A stretch of 64,000 nt of DNA from Advenella mimigardefordensis DPN7 (GCF_000521505.1 NZ_CP003915.1:310001-374000); one strand, 5' to 3'. Shown: positions 18,171 through 28,346, counted from the first letter of the stretch. Made by a program: numbers and translations. The notes: generated from the sequence alone by a model not told the origin.

Positions 18171-19022
18171 ATGAAAGCAAATCCCCTCATCAGTGCACAG
18201 GAACTGTCAAACCTCCTGGATACCGCCAGCAATCTGGTGGTGTGCGATTGTCGTTTCGAGCTGACCAACCCGTCCCAGGGCCTGCAGCTTTATAACGACG
18301 GCCACATTCCCGGTGCCCGTCATGTAGACCTTGATCAGGTACTCAGTATCAAGGGAACGCCGGATCAGGGGCGGCATCCCTTGCCGGCCCGCGAACACTT
18401 TGCACAGACCATGGCCGCCATCGGGATTAGCGATGCAACGCATGTGGTGTGCTATGACGCCAATGACTCCATGTTTGCGGCTCGGCTGTGGTGGATGTTG
18501 CGCTGGATCGGCCACGCCAATGTGTCGGTGCTGGATGGGGGTTTCAAGCTGTGGCAGCAAGGCGGGTATCCGGTCACGACCGAACCGCCGCAACCGGCCA
18601 AAGAAGGTTTTCTGAGCCTGCGCGATTCGCTGACCCAGACGGTAGAGTACGACGAGGTGCTGGCCAATATCAGCGCGGCTGAACGCCTTGTGCTGGATGC
18701 CCGCAGCCCGGATCGGTTCCGTGGTGAAAACGAAACCCTGGACCCGATAGGCGGGCATATTCCAGGCGCCGCTAACCGTTTTTTCAAGGACAATCTGCAG
18801 GCGGACGGCCGCTTCAAAGAGGCCGAAACCCTGCGCAAGGAAATCACTGCCAGCCTGCAGGGACAGCAGCCGGAGCGCGTGATCAGCCAGTGCGGATCAG
18901 GTGTGACAGCCTGCCATAATCTGCTGGCCATGGAAGTCGCCGGCTTTTCGGGGGCGGCGCTGTATCCCGGATCATGGAGCCAGTGGTCCAATACCAGCGG
19001 TGCGCCGGTCGCAAAAGACTGA
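18171..19022 (+). CDS. sseA: 3-mercaptopyruvate sulfurtransferase
   Basis: A 283-residue tandem-rhodanese protein. The N-terminal rhodanese domain (residues 1-140) is inactive, and the C-terminal domain holds the catalytic loop CGSGVTA with Cys241, the hallmark of mercaptopyruvate sulfurtransferase rather than thiosulfate sulfurtransferase. It transfers sulfur from 3-mercaptopyruvate to cyanide or thiol acceptors in the cytosol. HIPGA (twice) and DARSPDRFRGE are also typical. A separate promoter is expected, as it follows a TA module with a 137-base gap. Confidence 0.92.
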   Translation: MKANPLISAQELSNLLDTASNLVVCDCRFELTNPSQGLQLYNDGHIPGARHVDLDQVLSIKGTPDQGRHPLPAREHFAQTMAAIGISDATHVVCYDANDSMFAARLWWMLRWIGHANVSVLDGGFKLWQQGGYPVTTEPPQPAKEGFLSLRDSLTQTVEYDEVLANISAAERLVLDARSPDRFRGENETLDPIGGHIPGAANRFFKDNLQADGRFKEAETLRKEITASLQGQQPERVISQCGSGVTACHNLLAMEVAGFSGAALYPGSWSQWSNTSGAPVAKD

Positions 19023-19033
19023 AGCAGATTCGC

Positions 19034-19465
19034 TCAGCCTGTTGCCCCTAGTGTTGCCAATTCGGGGTTCCAGACAATTTCCCAGAGATGCCCGTCCGGG
19101 TCAGAGAAATAGCCGGCATAGCCACCGTAGAAGGTGTCCTGTGCTGGCTTGATGAGTGTGGCGCCTGCAGCAATGGCTTCCTGCATGATACGGTCTACTT
19201 CCTCTCTGCTATCTACATTGTGGCCGATGCTCAGTTCCAGCATGGAGGGCGGTGTCTGAGGCAAACCGGTGTCCACCGCCAGGCTTGTTCTGGGCCACAG
19301 GGCCAGCTTCAGGCCATTGTGTAAATCGAAAAAGGCCACCGCGCCATGTTCGAATTCAGTACCAATAATGCCATTGGTGGCCAGGCCCAATCCATCGCGA
19401 TAAAAGCTCAGGGATCGTTCAAGATCGTCAACGCCTAGCGTCAGGACGGTGATATAAGGTTTCAT
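19034..19465 (-). CDS. VOC family protein (glyoxalase/dioxygenase superfamily)
   Basis: A 143-residue vicinal-oxygen-chelate fold protein with two beta-alpha-beta-beta-beta modules: TVLTLGVDDLERSLSFYRDGLGL at residues 6-28 and GYAGYFSDPDGHLWEIVWNP near the C-terminus. The family includes glyoxalase I, fosfomycin resistance proteins and extradiol dioxygenases. The C-terminal Glu in LWEI is a usual metal ligand. Substrate not predictable. It is convergent with sseA. Confidence 0.85.
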   Translation of the reverse strand: MKPYITVLTLGVDDLERSLSFYRDGLGLATNGIIGTEFEHGAVAFFDLHNGLKLALWPRTSLAVDTGLPQTPPSMLELSIGHNVDSREEVDRIMQEAIAAGATLIKPAQDTFYGGYAGYFSDPDGHLWEIVWNPELATLGATG

Positions 19466-19790
19466 GGGTGTGCTCCTCAGTTATCTTTGGTTTAACGAGG
19501 TAATGCGTGTGTATATGAGGGCAATCGGTGCCACAAGAGAGCGTGCCGCGCTTGCCGAATCGCGTCGGGTGTGACAATCGGGCCGACGATTACTTATCGC
19601 CATCATCACAACATGGAATGCCCGGCCATGACAAGTGGCTGTATCTGCTTTTTATCGGCACACGTCGACTGATTTACGCGTGCATGTTCCCGTCGCGGGT
19701 CGATGCAGTGTTCGGCGTATTTCGGGTAAACTGCGTTTGTATAAGGCAATTTCAACCGAAATACTCTGCAGATTATTACTCATTACAGCA
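19466..19790 (+). other. 325-base gap without a supported gene
   Basis: The promoter regions of the divergent VOC gene and DUF2946 gene must lie here. An open frame of 88 codons exists on the plus strand but has no protein-like composition or ribosome site. I see no clear operator; a Fur-like box was looked for by eye and not found. Confidence 0.5.
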
Positions 19791-20345
19791 ATGAAACGAA
19801 CGACAGGCATTCGCATGACGGTGTGGCTGGGCATACTTGCCGTATGCCTGGCCGTGTTCATGCCTGGCGTGAATGCCCTGAAAAACAGCTATCAGGCCGG
19901 CGTGAATGAGGCCCGAGTGAATGATATTTTCGTGGCGGATGTCTGTTATGGCGCACAGGCCGATCTGGCACCGGTTGCCGCATCCAATAGCCCGGCGCGG
20001 CTGGCGGTACGGTCACCTGCGGACCACCACAGCGGGCACACTGACATTGATACCCCTCCGGATGACCCGGGCGCTGTTCACGCCGCACATGGCGGCGTTT
20101 CAGCATTGTCTGCTTTAGTGGGCGGAAGCAATGCCCCAGCCTCGTCCGGCCATAGTGCCGATCACGCGGCCGAATGTCTTTACTGCGGTTTCTTCACCCA
20201 TCATCTGCCACTGCTGTATAGCGCCAACCTGCCGGCCATGTCCTACGGCTTTGTCAGCCGGATTGCGCCGCAGCATCAGCATGCATCCTATTATGCGCAG
20301 CCAGCCTTTGTGCCGCTGTCCCGCGCGCCTCCCGTTCTATCCTGA
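19791..20345 (+). CDS. DUF2946-type membrane/periplasmic protein with CxxC
   Basis: About 184 residues. It has an N-terminal hydrophobic segment (VWLGILAVCLAVFMPGV), a low-complexity Ala/His/Ser/Asp middle, and a C-terminal ECLYCGFFTHHLPLL motif. The CxxC followed by HH is the recognisable part of the DUF2946 family, which often accompanies copper or TonB-dependent uptake genes. The His-rich middle suggests metal contact. It lies 90 bases upstream of the PepSY membrane gene, likely as one transcript. Start uncertain, because no ribosome site is visible. Confidence 0.65.
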   Translation: MKRTTGIRMTVWLGILAVCLAVFMPGVNALKNSYQAGVNEARVNDIFVADVCYGAQADLAPVAASNSPARLAVRSPADHHSGHTDIDTPPDDPGAVHAAHGGVSALSALVGGSNAPASSGHSADHAAECLYCGFFTHHLPLLYSANLPAMSYGFVSRIAPQHQHASYYAQPAFVPLSRAPPVLS

Positions 20346-20434
20346 AAACCCTGTTCCCTTATCGACATGGTGCCGTGGCGCTGCCCCGCAGTGCCTTCTG
20401 TTGATGCATCGTTATCTGTTTTTCAGGAAATCTC

Positions 20435-22081
20435 ATGATGTCCCGTACACAACCCCTCAAGGCACAGGCCGGCGAGCCTGCTGCCGCGCCGATGGCCCGT
20501 TACGCCATGCTGTGGCGCTGGCATTTTTATGCCGCGTTGTTTGTGATGCCGTTGCTGATCGTGCTCGGCATCACTGGCACTATTTATCTGTATAAACCAC
20601 AAATTGAAGCGATCGCCTATCCATCGCAGTTATACGTCACGCCCGAGGACGCTCCGCGGCTGCCGCAACAAACGCTTTATGACATCGCCCGGGACAGTAC
20701 GCCTGGCGGTGTGCCCATACTGACAGCTGAAATTCATAATGCACCCGATCGCAGCGCGCAATTTACGTACCTCGACCCGGTGGAGGGCAAATCCAGTATT
20801 TTTCTGAATCCGTATACCGGCGAGGTGCTGGCGAAAATGCCCACACTCAACTTCAACGCAACCTACTGGATTGGCCTGGCACGTCAGATTCATCGTGGTT
20901 TGCTGCTGGGTAAGACCGGTGAAATCATCATGGAGCTTGCGGCCTGCTGGACGCTGATCATGATTGGTACCGGAGTGGCATTGTGGTGGCCGCGCCGGAA
21001 AAAAGGCCTGAAGCAGGCTGTGATTCCCGATGTGAAGAAAAAAGGCCGGCCATTCTGGCGTGAAATTCATGCCACCATGGGGATAGTGCTGGCACTGGGC
21101 GCCCTGTTCTTTGTGACGTCCGGGTTGCCCTGGACCAGTACCTGGGGTGCGCAGTTCAAGCAACTGGTGGCGCAGGTGAATCTGGGCTATCCGCCCGATC
21201 CTCCCGGTGCCACGTCAGCCCGGCATGAAGGGCATGAGGGGCATGAGGGGCATGAGGGGCAGCCGGCGGCACCGACACGGGTGCAGGACCTGCCTTTAGA
21301 CAAAACCGCCTGGGGAGCAGGGCTGTTGACCGTGCCCCAATCAGCTGTATCAGCAGGGCAGACAGCATCGGCCCATGCCCATGCCGGACATCAGGACGCA
21401 GGCAGTGACACGGACCCGGCCCATCAGGCCGGGCGTCCTGTCGGACAGGATCATGATGCTCACGGCGCCCATGGTGCAGCGCAAATGGACATGAACGGTG
21501 ATATGTCCATGTCCGGGGATCACAATATGCATGCTATGCCGGCCGAACCTGTGACCCTGGATCAAATCATGACGCTGGCGCAGTCCAGCCACATCCCGGA
21601 CGAATATTCCATCGCACTGCCAGCCAACCGCAACGGTGTTTATTCTGTGTCCTATTACCCGGGTGATCCCACCGGAGAAAAAGTAATCAATGTAGACCAG
21701 TACAGCGGAAAGGTCATTAATGGCGTTTCTTATAATGAGTACGGGGTGATTGCCAAAATTATCTCGTTTGCCGTTTCCCTGCATATGGGCACTTATTTCG
21801 GCTGGGTCAACCAGCTGCTATGTGCCATTATTGCCCTGGGTTTATGCGCCATGGCGGTGACGGGGTTTGTCATGTGGTGGAAGCGTCGTCCGGCCGGCGG
21901 TCTGGGTGCGCCCCGCATTCCGGATACGCTACCCAATATGCGTGGCTGGATGATAGGTCTGGTTGTCTTCGGTCTGATTTTTCCCGTGACGGGCCTAAGC
22001 ATGCTGGTGGTGTGGCTGCTGGACCGCTGGTACCTGGCCCGTTATCGTCGCCAGAACGGGCTGGCGGCAAATACGGTGTGA
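20435..22081 (+). CDS. PepSY-associated TM protein with His/Met-rich insertion
   Basis: A 548-residue inner-membrane protein of the PepSY_TM (iron-uptake/siderophore reductase-like) family. The first helix (WHFYAALFVMPLLIVLGITG) is followed by a periplasmic PepSY domain, a second helix, a third at ~205-230, a second PepSY region and two C-terminal helices (CAIIALGLCAMAVTGFVMWW and the last near 500). Between residues ~250 and 375 lies a His/Gly/Met-rich insertion with HEG repeats and HAHAGH, HDAHGAH and MDMNGDMSMSGDHNMHAM. This points to Cu or Fe binding. AGGAAA precedes the start. The family reduces or handles ferric siderophores; the metal here is unproven. Confidence 0.83.
   Translation: MMSRTQPLKAQAGEPAAAPMARYAMLWRWHFYAALFVMPLLIVLGITGTIYLYKPQIEAIAYPSQLYVTPEDAPRLPQQTLYDIARDSTPGGVPILTAEIHNAPDRSAQFTYLDPVEGKSSIFLNPYTGEVLAKMPTLNFNATYWIGLARQIHRGLLLGKTGEIIMELAACWTLIMIGTGVALWWPRRKKGLKQAVIPDVKKKGRPFWREIHATMGIVLALGALFFVTSGLPWTSTWGAQFKQLVAQVNLGYPPDPPGATSARHEGHEGHEGHEGQPAAPTRVQDLPLDKTAWGAGLLTVPQSAVSAGQTASAHAHAGHQDAGSDTDPAHQAGRPVGQDHDAHGAHGAAQMDMNGDMSMSGDHNMHAMPAEPVTLDQIMTLAQSSHIPDEYSIALPANRNGVYSVSYYPGDPTGEKVINVDQYSGKVINGVSYNEYGVIAKIISFAVSLHMGTYFGWVNQLLCAIIALGLCAMAVTGFVMWWKRRPAGGLGAPRIPDTLPNMRGWMIGLVVFGLIFPVTGLSMLVVWLLDRWYLARYRRQNGLAANTV
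21221..21256 (+). repeat. 9-bp tandem repeat encoding His-Glu-Gly
   Basis: Four units of GGGCATGAG (the first degenerate as CGGCATGAA) inside the PepSY gene, giving an HEG tripeptide repeat. In-frame copy variation would change the number of histidines in the loop. Confidence 0.9.
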
Positions 22082-22168
22082 TATAAGTATGGCGGCGTTG
22101 CTTATCGGACATTCTGCGGGTTGGTATACTCTGTCGCTGGACCAACAACCTCGCGGATGTGTTGCTGT

Positions 22169-22975
22169 ATGAAAACCCTGCTCTTTGTATTGATGGGATG
22201 GTGCCTGGGAGTGCTGGCACCCGTGGCTGCACAGACCACTGCGCCTGTGCAGCCACAGAGAACGGAACAGGTCTCGCCCTGCATTACACATACCTTGCAA
22301 GACAATGGGCATGTACATATCGTTAAGGTGGATTTGCCCTGCCCATCGGTGCAACTGGTAGGTACTGCGGTTGGGACGGCGCCGACGACCGTCAAGAATT
22401 TTGCGTTTCGCAACCGGCTCAATGTGGCCATCAATGCGTCTTTTTTTGATCCTCAATACCGGCCGCAGGGGTTGGTCATCAGCGAAGGCCGTCGCTGGGA
22501 CAACAGCCGTGATACGCGCCAGCACGCGTTTCTGGCGTGTACGGCCGCTAATCGCTGCCGGATCGATATGCCCAACCATAAGGCCGAGGTGAATCCTGAG
22601 TGGCAGACTGTTATTGCGGGATGGCAGAATCTGCGCGGCGGCACTTACGTGTGCGCACGCGGTGCGTCGGCCAGCTGCTATAGCAATGCACGCGCAGCGC
22701 ATCCACGCACCTCGGTCGGCCTCAGTCGTGACGGGCGCTGGCTTTATATGATTGTGGTGGAAGGCCGGCTGCCCGATTTTGAAGGCTATACGCTGAATCA
22801 GCTGGCCCGTTTGTATCGCTCGCTTGGCGTGCGCGATGCCATGAATCTGGATGGGGGCGGCAGCACCACACTGGTCATCAATAACCAGCGCATGAATACC
22901 CTACCATCGCGCCAGCTGTTTCTGGAACGCAGTGTCGCAAACCAGTTCGGCGTGCGCGATACGGCTGCGCCCTGA
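22169..22975 (+). CDS. Phosphodiester glycosidase family protein (NAGPA domain)
   Basis: A 268-residue secreted protein with a signal peptide ([20 protein letters not shown]). The NAGPA/DUF2233 domain shows the typical core: [41 protein letters not shown] and the terminal [17 protein letters not shown] motif. Relatives cleave phosphodiester-linked sugars, such as in the lysosomal uncovering enzyme, and in bacteria are often envelope-associated. The Cys pairs in the middle ([11 protein letters not shown] and [10 protein letters not shown]) suggest disulfides. The start at 22169 is the signal peptide ATG. Confidence 0.85.
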   Translation: MKTLLFVLMGWCLGVLAPVAAQTTAPVQPQRTEQVSPCITHTLQDNGHVHIVKVDLPCPSVQLVGTAVGTAPTTVKNFAFRNRLNVAINASFFDPQYRPQGLVISEGRRWDNSRDTRQHAFLACTAANRCRIDMPNHKAEVNPEWQTVIAGWQNLRGGTYVCARGASASCYSNARAAHPRTSVGLSRDGRWLYMIVVEGRLPDFEGYTLNQLARLYRSLGVRDAMNLDGGGSTTLVINNQRMNTLPSRQLFLERSVANQFGVRDTAAP

Positions 22976-22995
22976 TAGCGGGCTACGGCTGTATT

Positions 22996-23913
22996 TCATT
23001 TGTGAATCTGTGCCGCCAGCTCCAATGTGCGCCGACTTTCGAAATAACGCTCAATGCCGGTCACAGGATCGGTAAACTGCATGCTGCGCGCCAGTAGCTG
23101 CAAGGGATTGTCGAATGTTTCGTCAGTGCGCAGTGGTTTGAGCTCCGGATAGTATTCGTCATTGCAGATGGGCATGCCCAGGGCATTCATGTGCACGCGT
23201 AGTTGATGTTTTCTGCCGGTGACAGGCTCCAGCCGGTAATGTCCCAGGGTGTTGTTATGGGCCAGTACCTCAATCCGGGTGCGGCTATTGGGCGGGCCGT
23301 CAATCTCATGCATGACAAACACCTGCCCGCTGCGCCGGATCAGACTCTCGCGTAACAACGGAAACGTCAGGTCGCTACGCCAGGGGGCAACGGCTTCATA
23401 GATCTTATGTACGGACCGGGTCTGAAATAAGGTCTGATATACGCCGCGACGATCCCGGTCTGCGCAGAATACCAGCACACCGGCCGTGTCCCGATCCAGC
23501 CTGTGAATGGGATTGATATGCGGATTGCCCAGCTGGTCGCGCAAACGCACCAGTGCGGTCTGGTGTAAATGGCGCCCGCCCGGAATACTGGCCATGAAAT
23601 GGGGTTTGTCGATGGCGATCAGCAATTCGTCCTGGTACAGAATGTCAATATGAAATGGCACCTCCGTTTCCATGGGCACTTCGCGATAGTACCAGAGCCA
23701 GCTGTCTGGCGGGAACGGGCTGTTTAGTGAGAACGGGGTGCCCTGTGCGTTCACCATATCGCCTTTGGCCAGCCGGGTCCGAAGCACAGCGGCGTCCATA
23801 TGCGGGAACTTGGCGAGCAGAAAACTCAGCAGATCCGGCCAGGTCTCGCGAGGCAGGTAGACGCGGCTGGGCGCGACGCCGTTTTTGACAGGAAGCGGGG
23901 GGAGCACAGACAT
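22996..23913 (-). CDS. RluA-family pseudouridine synthase
   Basis: A 305-residue RNA-modifying enzyme. The catalytic motif HRLDRDTAGVLVF carries the nucleophilic Asp. It is preceded by ILYQDELLIAIDKPHFM and followed by GRKHQLRVHMNALGMPICNDEYYPE. An N-terminal S4-like segment of about 60 residues (RLAKGDMVNAQG) is present. It isomerises uridine to pseudouridine in rRNA or tRNA. Which position is modified cannot be told; sequence style is closer to the RluA/TruC-like subgroup than to RluD. Confidence 0.88.
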   Translation of the reverse strand: MSVLPPLPVKNGVAPSRVYLPRETWPDLLSFLLAKFPHMDAAVLRTRLAKGDMVNAQGTPFSLNSPFPPDSWLWYYREVPMETEVPFHIDILYQDELLIAIDKPHFMASIPGGRHLHQTALVRLRDQLGNPHINPIHRLDRDTAGVLVFCADRDRRGVYQTLFQTRSVHKIYEAVAPWRSDLTFPLLRESLIRRSGQVFVMHEIDGPPNSRTRIEVLAHNNTLGHYRLEPVTGRKHQLRVHMNALGMPICNDEYYPELKPLRTDETFDNPLQLLARSMQFTDPVTGIERYFESRRTLELAAQIHK

Positions 23914-24124
23914 ACAGCAGATAAAGTGTGATGAAAAGAAAAAACTGCGAATAGAAAACGGCAGGATAGGGCAGGTGACAGATGAAATGATGCTGCGGTG
24001 AGGCTATGACAATTGTAACGGCAATGGTTGCTACCTATGCAATAGCAAGTGCTATTTTTATGGCAAACGGCATGGCATATTGTTTGCGATCTACCGGCTC
24101 CTGCTGTCTGAATTCCTGTTGAGT

Positions 24125-24162
24125 GCACGGCAGGCGCCGTTTGCGACGACGCCTGCCAGTGC
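24125..24162 (-). terminator. Hairpin after pntB
   Basis: GCAC-GGCAGGCG ... CGCCTGCC-a-GTGC, a 12-bp stem with one bulged base located 8 bases past the pntB stop. There is no poly-U tract on the minus strand, so it is a terminator-like or 3'-protective stem. Confidence 0.45.
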
Positions 24163-24169
24163 GACCAGA

Positions 24170-25561
24170 TTACCTCAGTGCTGCCAGGATGGCTTCGACG
24201 GTTGCCTTGGCATCGCCGAAACACATGCTGGAGTTATCACGGAAGAACAGCGGATTCTGTACGCCGGCGTAGCCGGTATTCATGGACCGCTTAAAGACCA
24301 CCACATCACGTGCTTTCCAAACTTCCAGTACCGGCATGCCGGCAATCGGGCTGGATGGATCTTCGCTGGCGGCCGGGTTAACCGTATCGTTGGCGCCAAT
24401 CACCAGCACCACATCGGTGTCGGAGAAATCATCATTGATTTCGTCCATTTCCAGCACGATATCGTAGGGCACCTTGGCTTCGGCCAGCAGCACGTTCATG
24501 TGACCGGGCAGACGACCCGCAACCGGGTGAATGCCAAAGCGCACCTCAATGCCTTGCTTGCGCAGCAGGGAAGTGATTTCAGCGACCGGATACTGGGCCT
24601 GGGCGACGGCCATGCCGTAGCCGGGAGCGATCACCACAGAGCTGGCGCCCTTGAGCATTTCGGCCACGTCTTCAGGCTTGATTTCACGGTATTCTCCGGT
24701 CTCTTCTTCACTGCTGGCGCTGCTGCTGCCATCGGTGCCGAAGCCGCCTGCAATAACCGAGACAAACGAGCGGTTCATGGCCTTACACATGATGTAGGAC
24801 AGAATCGCACCCGAGGAACCCACCAGCGCGCCGGTGACGATCAGCAGGTCATTGGCCAGCATAAAGCCGGCTGCCGCTGCGGCCCAGCCTGAATAAGAGT
24901 TGAGCATGGATACCACAACCGGCATATCGGCGCCGCCGATAGAGGCCACCAGATGCCAGCCAAAGGCCAGCGCGATCAATGTCATGATAATCAGCGCTGT
25001 CGTGGAGCCGCCGTTGGATACGAAGATCCACAGCAGAATGAACGAGACGATCAGTGCGGCGGCATTCAGTTTGTGCTTGTGCGGCAGCGACAAGGGTTTG
25101 GAGCTGAAAGTGCCGCGCAGCTTGCCGAAAGCCACAATAGACCCGGTGAAGGTGACTGCGCCAATGAACACGCCCAGGAACACTTCGGTCAGGTGAATGT
25201 TAAGCAGTGCCCCTGCAGGCATGGCATGCTGCTGCACTTCAATATAGCTGTTATAGCCGACCAGTACCGCGGCCAGACCCACAAAGCTGTGCAATACAGC
25301 AACCAGCTCAGGCATCTGCGTCATTTCAACCTTGCGCGACAGATGCAGGCCAATGGCGCCGCCGATCAGCATGGCGATAATGACCCAGATGACCGAGGCC
25401 GAATTGGGGCCCAGAATGGTCGCGACCAGGGCGATGGCCATCCCGGCCATGCCGAAACCGTTGCCGTAGCGAGCGGTTTCCTGGCGGGACAGGCCGGCCA
25501 GACTGGCAATAAAAAACAATGCCGCAATAATGTACGCGGCAGTAACGAATCCTGCACCCAT
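24170..25561 (-). CDS. pntB: NAD(P) transhydrogenase subunit beta
   Basis: A 463-residue protein matching E. coli PntB (462). The N-terminal half has 9 or so TM helices (GLVTAAYI-like start, [16 protein letters not shown]), and the C-terminal domain III binds NADP(H) with [37 protein letters not shown] and [16 protein letters not shown]. With PntA it couples hydride transfer NADH to NADP+ to proton entry across the inner membrane. It starts one base after the pntA stop, so the two are cotranslated. Confidence 0.96.
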   Translation of the reverse strand: MGAGFVTAAYIIAALFFIASLAGLSRQETARYGNGFGMAGMAIALVATILGPNSASVIWVIIAMLIGGAIGLHLSRKVEMTQMPELVAVLHSFVGLAAVLVGYNSYIEVQQHAMPAGALLNIHLTEVFLGVFIGAVTFTGSIVAFGKLRGTFSSKPLSLPHKHKLNAAALIVSFILLWIFVSNGGSTTALIIMTLIALAFGWHLVASIGGADMPVVVSMLNSYSGWAAAAAGFMLANDLLIVTGALVGSSGAILSYIMCKAMNRSFVSVIAGGFGTDGSSSASSEEETGEYREIKPEDVAEMLKGASSVVIAPGYGMAVAQAQYPVAEITSLLRKQGIEVRFGIHPVAGRLPGHMNVLLAEAKVPYDIVLEMDEINDDFSDTDVVLVIGANDTVNPAASEDPSSPIAGMPVLEVWKARDVVVFKRSMNTGYAGVQNPLFFRDNSSMCFGDAKATVEAILAALR

Positions 25562-25562
25562 C

Positions 25563-27107
25563 TTATTCTCCTTTGCCTTTCATGAACATTTTCAGCATGC
25601 GCCGTGTAACGAGGAAACCACCGGCAATGTTAATGCTGGCAATGAGGATGGCGATAAAGGCCAGGATGTTGACCAGACCTGAGCCATGGCCAATCTGTAC
25701 CACGGCGCCGATCACAATGATGCCGGAAATGGCATTGGTGACCGACATCAGTGGTGTATGCAGCGCGTGCGTCACGTTCCAGACCACGTAATAGCCAACA
25801 ACGCAGGACAGCACGAACACAGTGAAGTGAGACAGGAACTCGGCCGGTGCGTTGGCACCGATCCAGGCGAACACGATACACGCCAGTGCCAGAACGCCGA
25901 ACTTGAACGCAGGCGATTTGGGTGGTTTAGCCGGCTTGGGCTCGGGTTTGGCGGCCGCGGGTTTGCTGGTCGCCGCAGAGACCTGGATGGGTGGAGGCGG
26001 GTAGGTAATGCTGCCGTTATGCACCACGGTCATATTACGAAATACGGTATCTTCCTGATCCAGCAGAATCTGGCCGTCTTTTTCCTTGCTCATGAGCTTG
26101 CTCAGGTTCACAAGGTTGGTCGCGTACAGTTGTGATGACTGGGCCGGCAGGCGGCCGGGCAGGTCGGTATAGCCGATGACCTTGACGCCTGAATCGGTCG
26201 TGATGACCTGGCCAGGCTCGGTGTATTCGCAGTTGCCGCCAGCGGCCGCAGCCATATCCACGATGACCGAGCCGGGACGCATGGAGTCCACCATCTCACG
26301 TGTGATAAGTTTGGGCGCCGGTTTGCCGGGAATCAGGGCCGTGGTAATAATAATATCGACGTCTTTGGCCTGTTCGGCGAACAGGGCCATTTCGGCCTTG
26401 ATGAACTCCTCGGACATGGTTTTGGCGTAGCCGTCTGAAGACGAGCCGTTTTCATCACCAAAATCCAGTTTCAGAAACTGGCCGCCCATGGATTCAATTT
26501 GTTCTGCCACTTCCAGGCGGGTGTCGAAGGCGCGTACGATCGCACCCAGCGAACCTGCCGTACCAATGGCGGCAAGGCCGGCCACGCCGGCACCGATCAC
26601 CAATACCTTGGCGGGCGGCACTTTACCGGCAGCAGTGATCTGGCCGGTGAAAAAGCGGCCGAAATGATGTGCGGCTTCAATCACGGCGCGATAGCCGCCG
26701 ATATTGGCCATGGAGGACAGGGCGTCAAGGGACTGGGCGCGCGAAATACGTGGCACCATGTCCATGGCCAGCACGGTAATGCCGTGCTCAGCCAGTTTTT
26801 GCACGAGTTCAGGATTTTGCGCAGGCCAGATGAAGCTGACCAGCGTGGCGCCTTTTTTCATGCGGGCAATTTCAGCGTCGTCGGGGGTATTGACCTTGTA
26901 GATCAGATCGGATTGCCATACCTGATCGCCGGGAACCACACTGGCGCCGGCCTTTTCATAGGCAACGTCGTCAAAGCTGGCGGCGCTGCCGGCGCCCGAT
27001 TCGATTACAACTGTAAATCCCAGCTTGAGCAGCTGTTCTACCGAGGTGGGCGTGGCGGCAACCCGCGTCTCCCCCGATAGTCCCTCTTTTACTATCCCTA
27101 TCTGCAT
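25563..27107 (-). CDS. pntA: NAD(P) transhydrogenase subunit alpha
   Basis: A 514-residue protein combining domain I and the alpha-side TM helices as in E. coli (510). Domain I (residues 1-370) binds NAD(H): [22 protein letters not shown], and [23 protein letters not shown] with the mobile loop. A Pro/Lys/Ala-rich linker (~380-410) leads to four C-terminal helices. Some relatives split the gene into pntAA/pntAB; here it is fused. AGGAGA lies five bases upstream of the start. Confidence 0.96.
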   Translation of the reverse strand: MQIGIVKEGLSGETRVAATPTSVEQLLKLGFTVVIESGAGSAASFDDVAYEKAGASVVPGDQVWQSDLIYKVNTPDDAEIARMKKGATLVSFIWPAQNPELVQKLAEHGITVLAMDMVPRISRAQSLDALSSMANIGGYRAVIEAAHHFGRFFTGQITAAGKVPPAKVLVIGAGVAGLAAIGTAGSLGAIVRAFDTRLEVAEQIESMGGQFLKLDFGDENGSSSDGYAKTMSEEFIKAEMALFAEQAKDVDIIITTALIPGKPAPKLITREMVDSMRPGSVIVDMAAAAGGNCEYTEPGQVITTDSGVKVIGYTDLPGRLPAQSSQLYATNLVNLSKLMSKEKDGQILLDQEDTVFRNMTVVHNGSITYPPPPIQVSAATSKPAAAKPEPKPAKPPKSPAFKFGVLALACIVFAWIGANAPAEFLSHFTVFVLSCVVGYYVVWNVTHALHTPLMSVTNAISGIIVIGAVVQIGHGSGLVNILAFIAILIASINIAGGFLVTRRMLKMFMKGKGE

Positions 27108-27434
27108 GCAGATCTCCTCTTATATTGCGTGCCCCTGTCGGGGAGTCAGTAACTGAAAAGTAACATCATACGGCGGCTTGCATGTTTTGCAAGGCGATTC
27201 CGCCGATTTGCCGTATTTGGTCTGAGGTATTACATTAATTAATCTGCAATGCGGAACGCCCATTACCCCTTCATGCGCAATGGTTTCATTTGACAGCAGA
27301 GCCAGTCCCGGGGCTATGGCATTGCCCATCACTTTGGCCCTATATCGTTGCGCATTAGCGCTTGACGGCAGCAGGAGCACTGGCTATTGTTATGGGCTCA
27401 CTTGTCCATGTAGATATAGCAGATATATATTACC
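27108..27434 (+). other. 327-base divergent region upstream of pntA and the deacetylase
   Basis: No gene is supported. On the pntA side a CCCC-TGTC-GGGG stem (27132-27143) and a nested inverted repeat are visible: CGGCGG-CTTGC ... GCAAG-6 nt-CCGCCG, 27171-27205. These could form in the pntA leader. I cannot name a regulator. The rest is AT-rich promoter-like sequence. Confidence 0.4.
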
Positions 27435-28214
27435 GTGATCTTATGGTTTCGCCGCCATACGCTGGCTGCCCATCTTCTTGTTATTGCACTTGTCGTGCTG
27501 CTGTATTTACGGTGGCCTGCAGTGGCTATCCTGGTCATCGTCCTGTATGTGGCTGTGCTTGGTATCGCCAGCATGAATATGGCAACCAATCTGTTTGTGG
27601 ACACCCTCAGGCATGTTCATCCGGGTAGTGGCACAGAAGGGGAGCCGGGCGGGCAGATTGCCTTAAGTTTTGATGACAGTCCCACCGAAGGGACGGCGCA
27701 GGTGCTGGCTATTCTCAAGGCCCATAACGTGAAGGCGACTTTTTTTATTGTGGGCGCCCATGCCGCAGCCCGTCCGGCGCTGTTACAGCAGATCGTCCGG
27801 GAAGGGCACGCGATTGGTAATCACAGTTATAGCCATGCTCACACCCTGCCGTTTAATCGTCCGGCCACGATTCTTTCCGATCTGCAGCAATGCAGCCAGA
27901 CCATCACGGCTATTGCCGGCGTGACGCCCCGCATGTACCGGCCGCCTTTCGGGGTGGTCAACCCGGCTATCGGTCAGGCCGTGAGGGCCAGCCAACTGCC
28001 TTGCGTAGGCTGGTCATTGCGCTCTTTCGATACCGCGAGTTCGCATCCGCAACGCCTGCTGGCGCGGATTACCAGCAGACTGACGCCAGGTGCCATTGTA
28101 TTGCTGCATGACTACCCGGCGGTGACGCCGCAAATCCTGCCCGAGCTGCTGCAGGAAATAAAGCGGAGGAATTTCACATGCGTTCTGCTCTCGCCCGAGA
28201 CGCTGCGGCCCTGA
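27435..28214 (+). CDS. Polysaccharide deacetylase family protein, membrane-anchored
   Basis: A 259-residue protein with a GTG start, two hydrophobic N-terminal segments (~residues 10-28 and 30-46) and a NodB-homology domain. Motif 1 SFDDSP (metal Asp), motif 2 HSYSHAH (two metal His), motif 3 RPPFGVVNPA, and a final LLHDYP motif are all present, so it is likely catalytically competent. It probably removes N-acetyl groups from an envelope polysaccharide such as peptidoglycan or poly-GlcNAc. The GTG lacks a clear ribosome site, so the N-terminus is the least sure part. Confidence 0.85.
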   Translation: MILWFRRHTLAAHLLVIALVVLLYLRWPAVAILVIVLYVAVLGIASMNMATNLFVDTLRHVHPGSGTEGEPGGQIALSFDDSPTEGTAQVLAILKAHNVKATFFIVGAHAAARPALLQQIVREGHAIGNHSYSHAHTLPFNRPATILSDLQQCSQTITAIAGVTPRMYRPPFGVVNPAIGQAVRASQLPCVGWSLRSFDTASSHPQRLLARITSRLTPGAIVLLHDYPAVTPQILPELLQEIKRRNFTCVLLSPETLRP

Positions 28215-28296
28215 TGTCGCGCTTCTGATGTAGCGTCCTTGATGTAGCACCCCTGATGTAGCACCCCTGATGTAGCACCCCTGATGTAGCACCCCT
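28213..28296 (+). repeat. 14-bp tandem repeat array (6 units)
   Basis: Four identical units GATGTAGCACCCCT are preceded by two degenerate units, GATGTCGCGCTTCT and GATGTAGCGTCCTT. The array begins inside the stop codon region of the deacetylase gene and ends in the gap before the convergent LysE gene. There are no spacers, so it is not a CRISPR. Confidence 0.95.
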
Positions 28297-28346
28297 GATG
28301 ATGGCCACGTAACAGCAGAGTGACCGCGCAGGCGCTTTGAACACGT

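Noticed and set aside
28213..28296. CRISPR-like repeat cluster
   Set aside because: Units are contiguous with no spacers and only 14 bases long; it is a simple tandem repeat.
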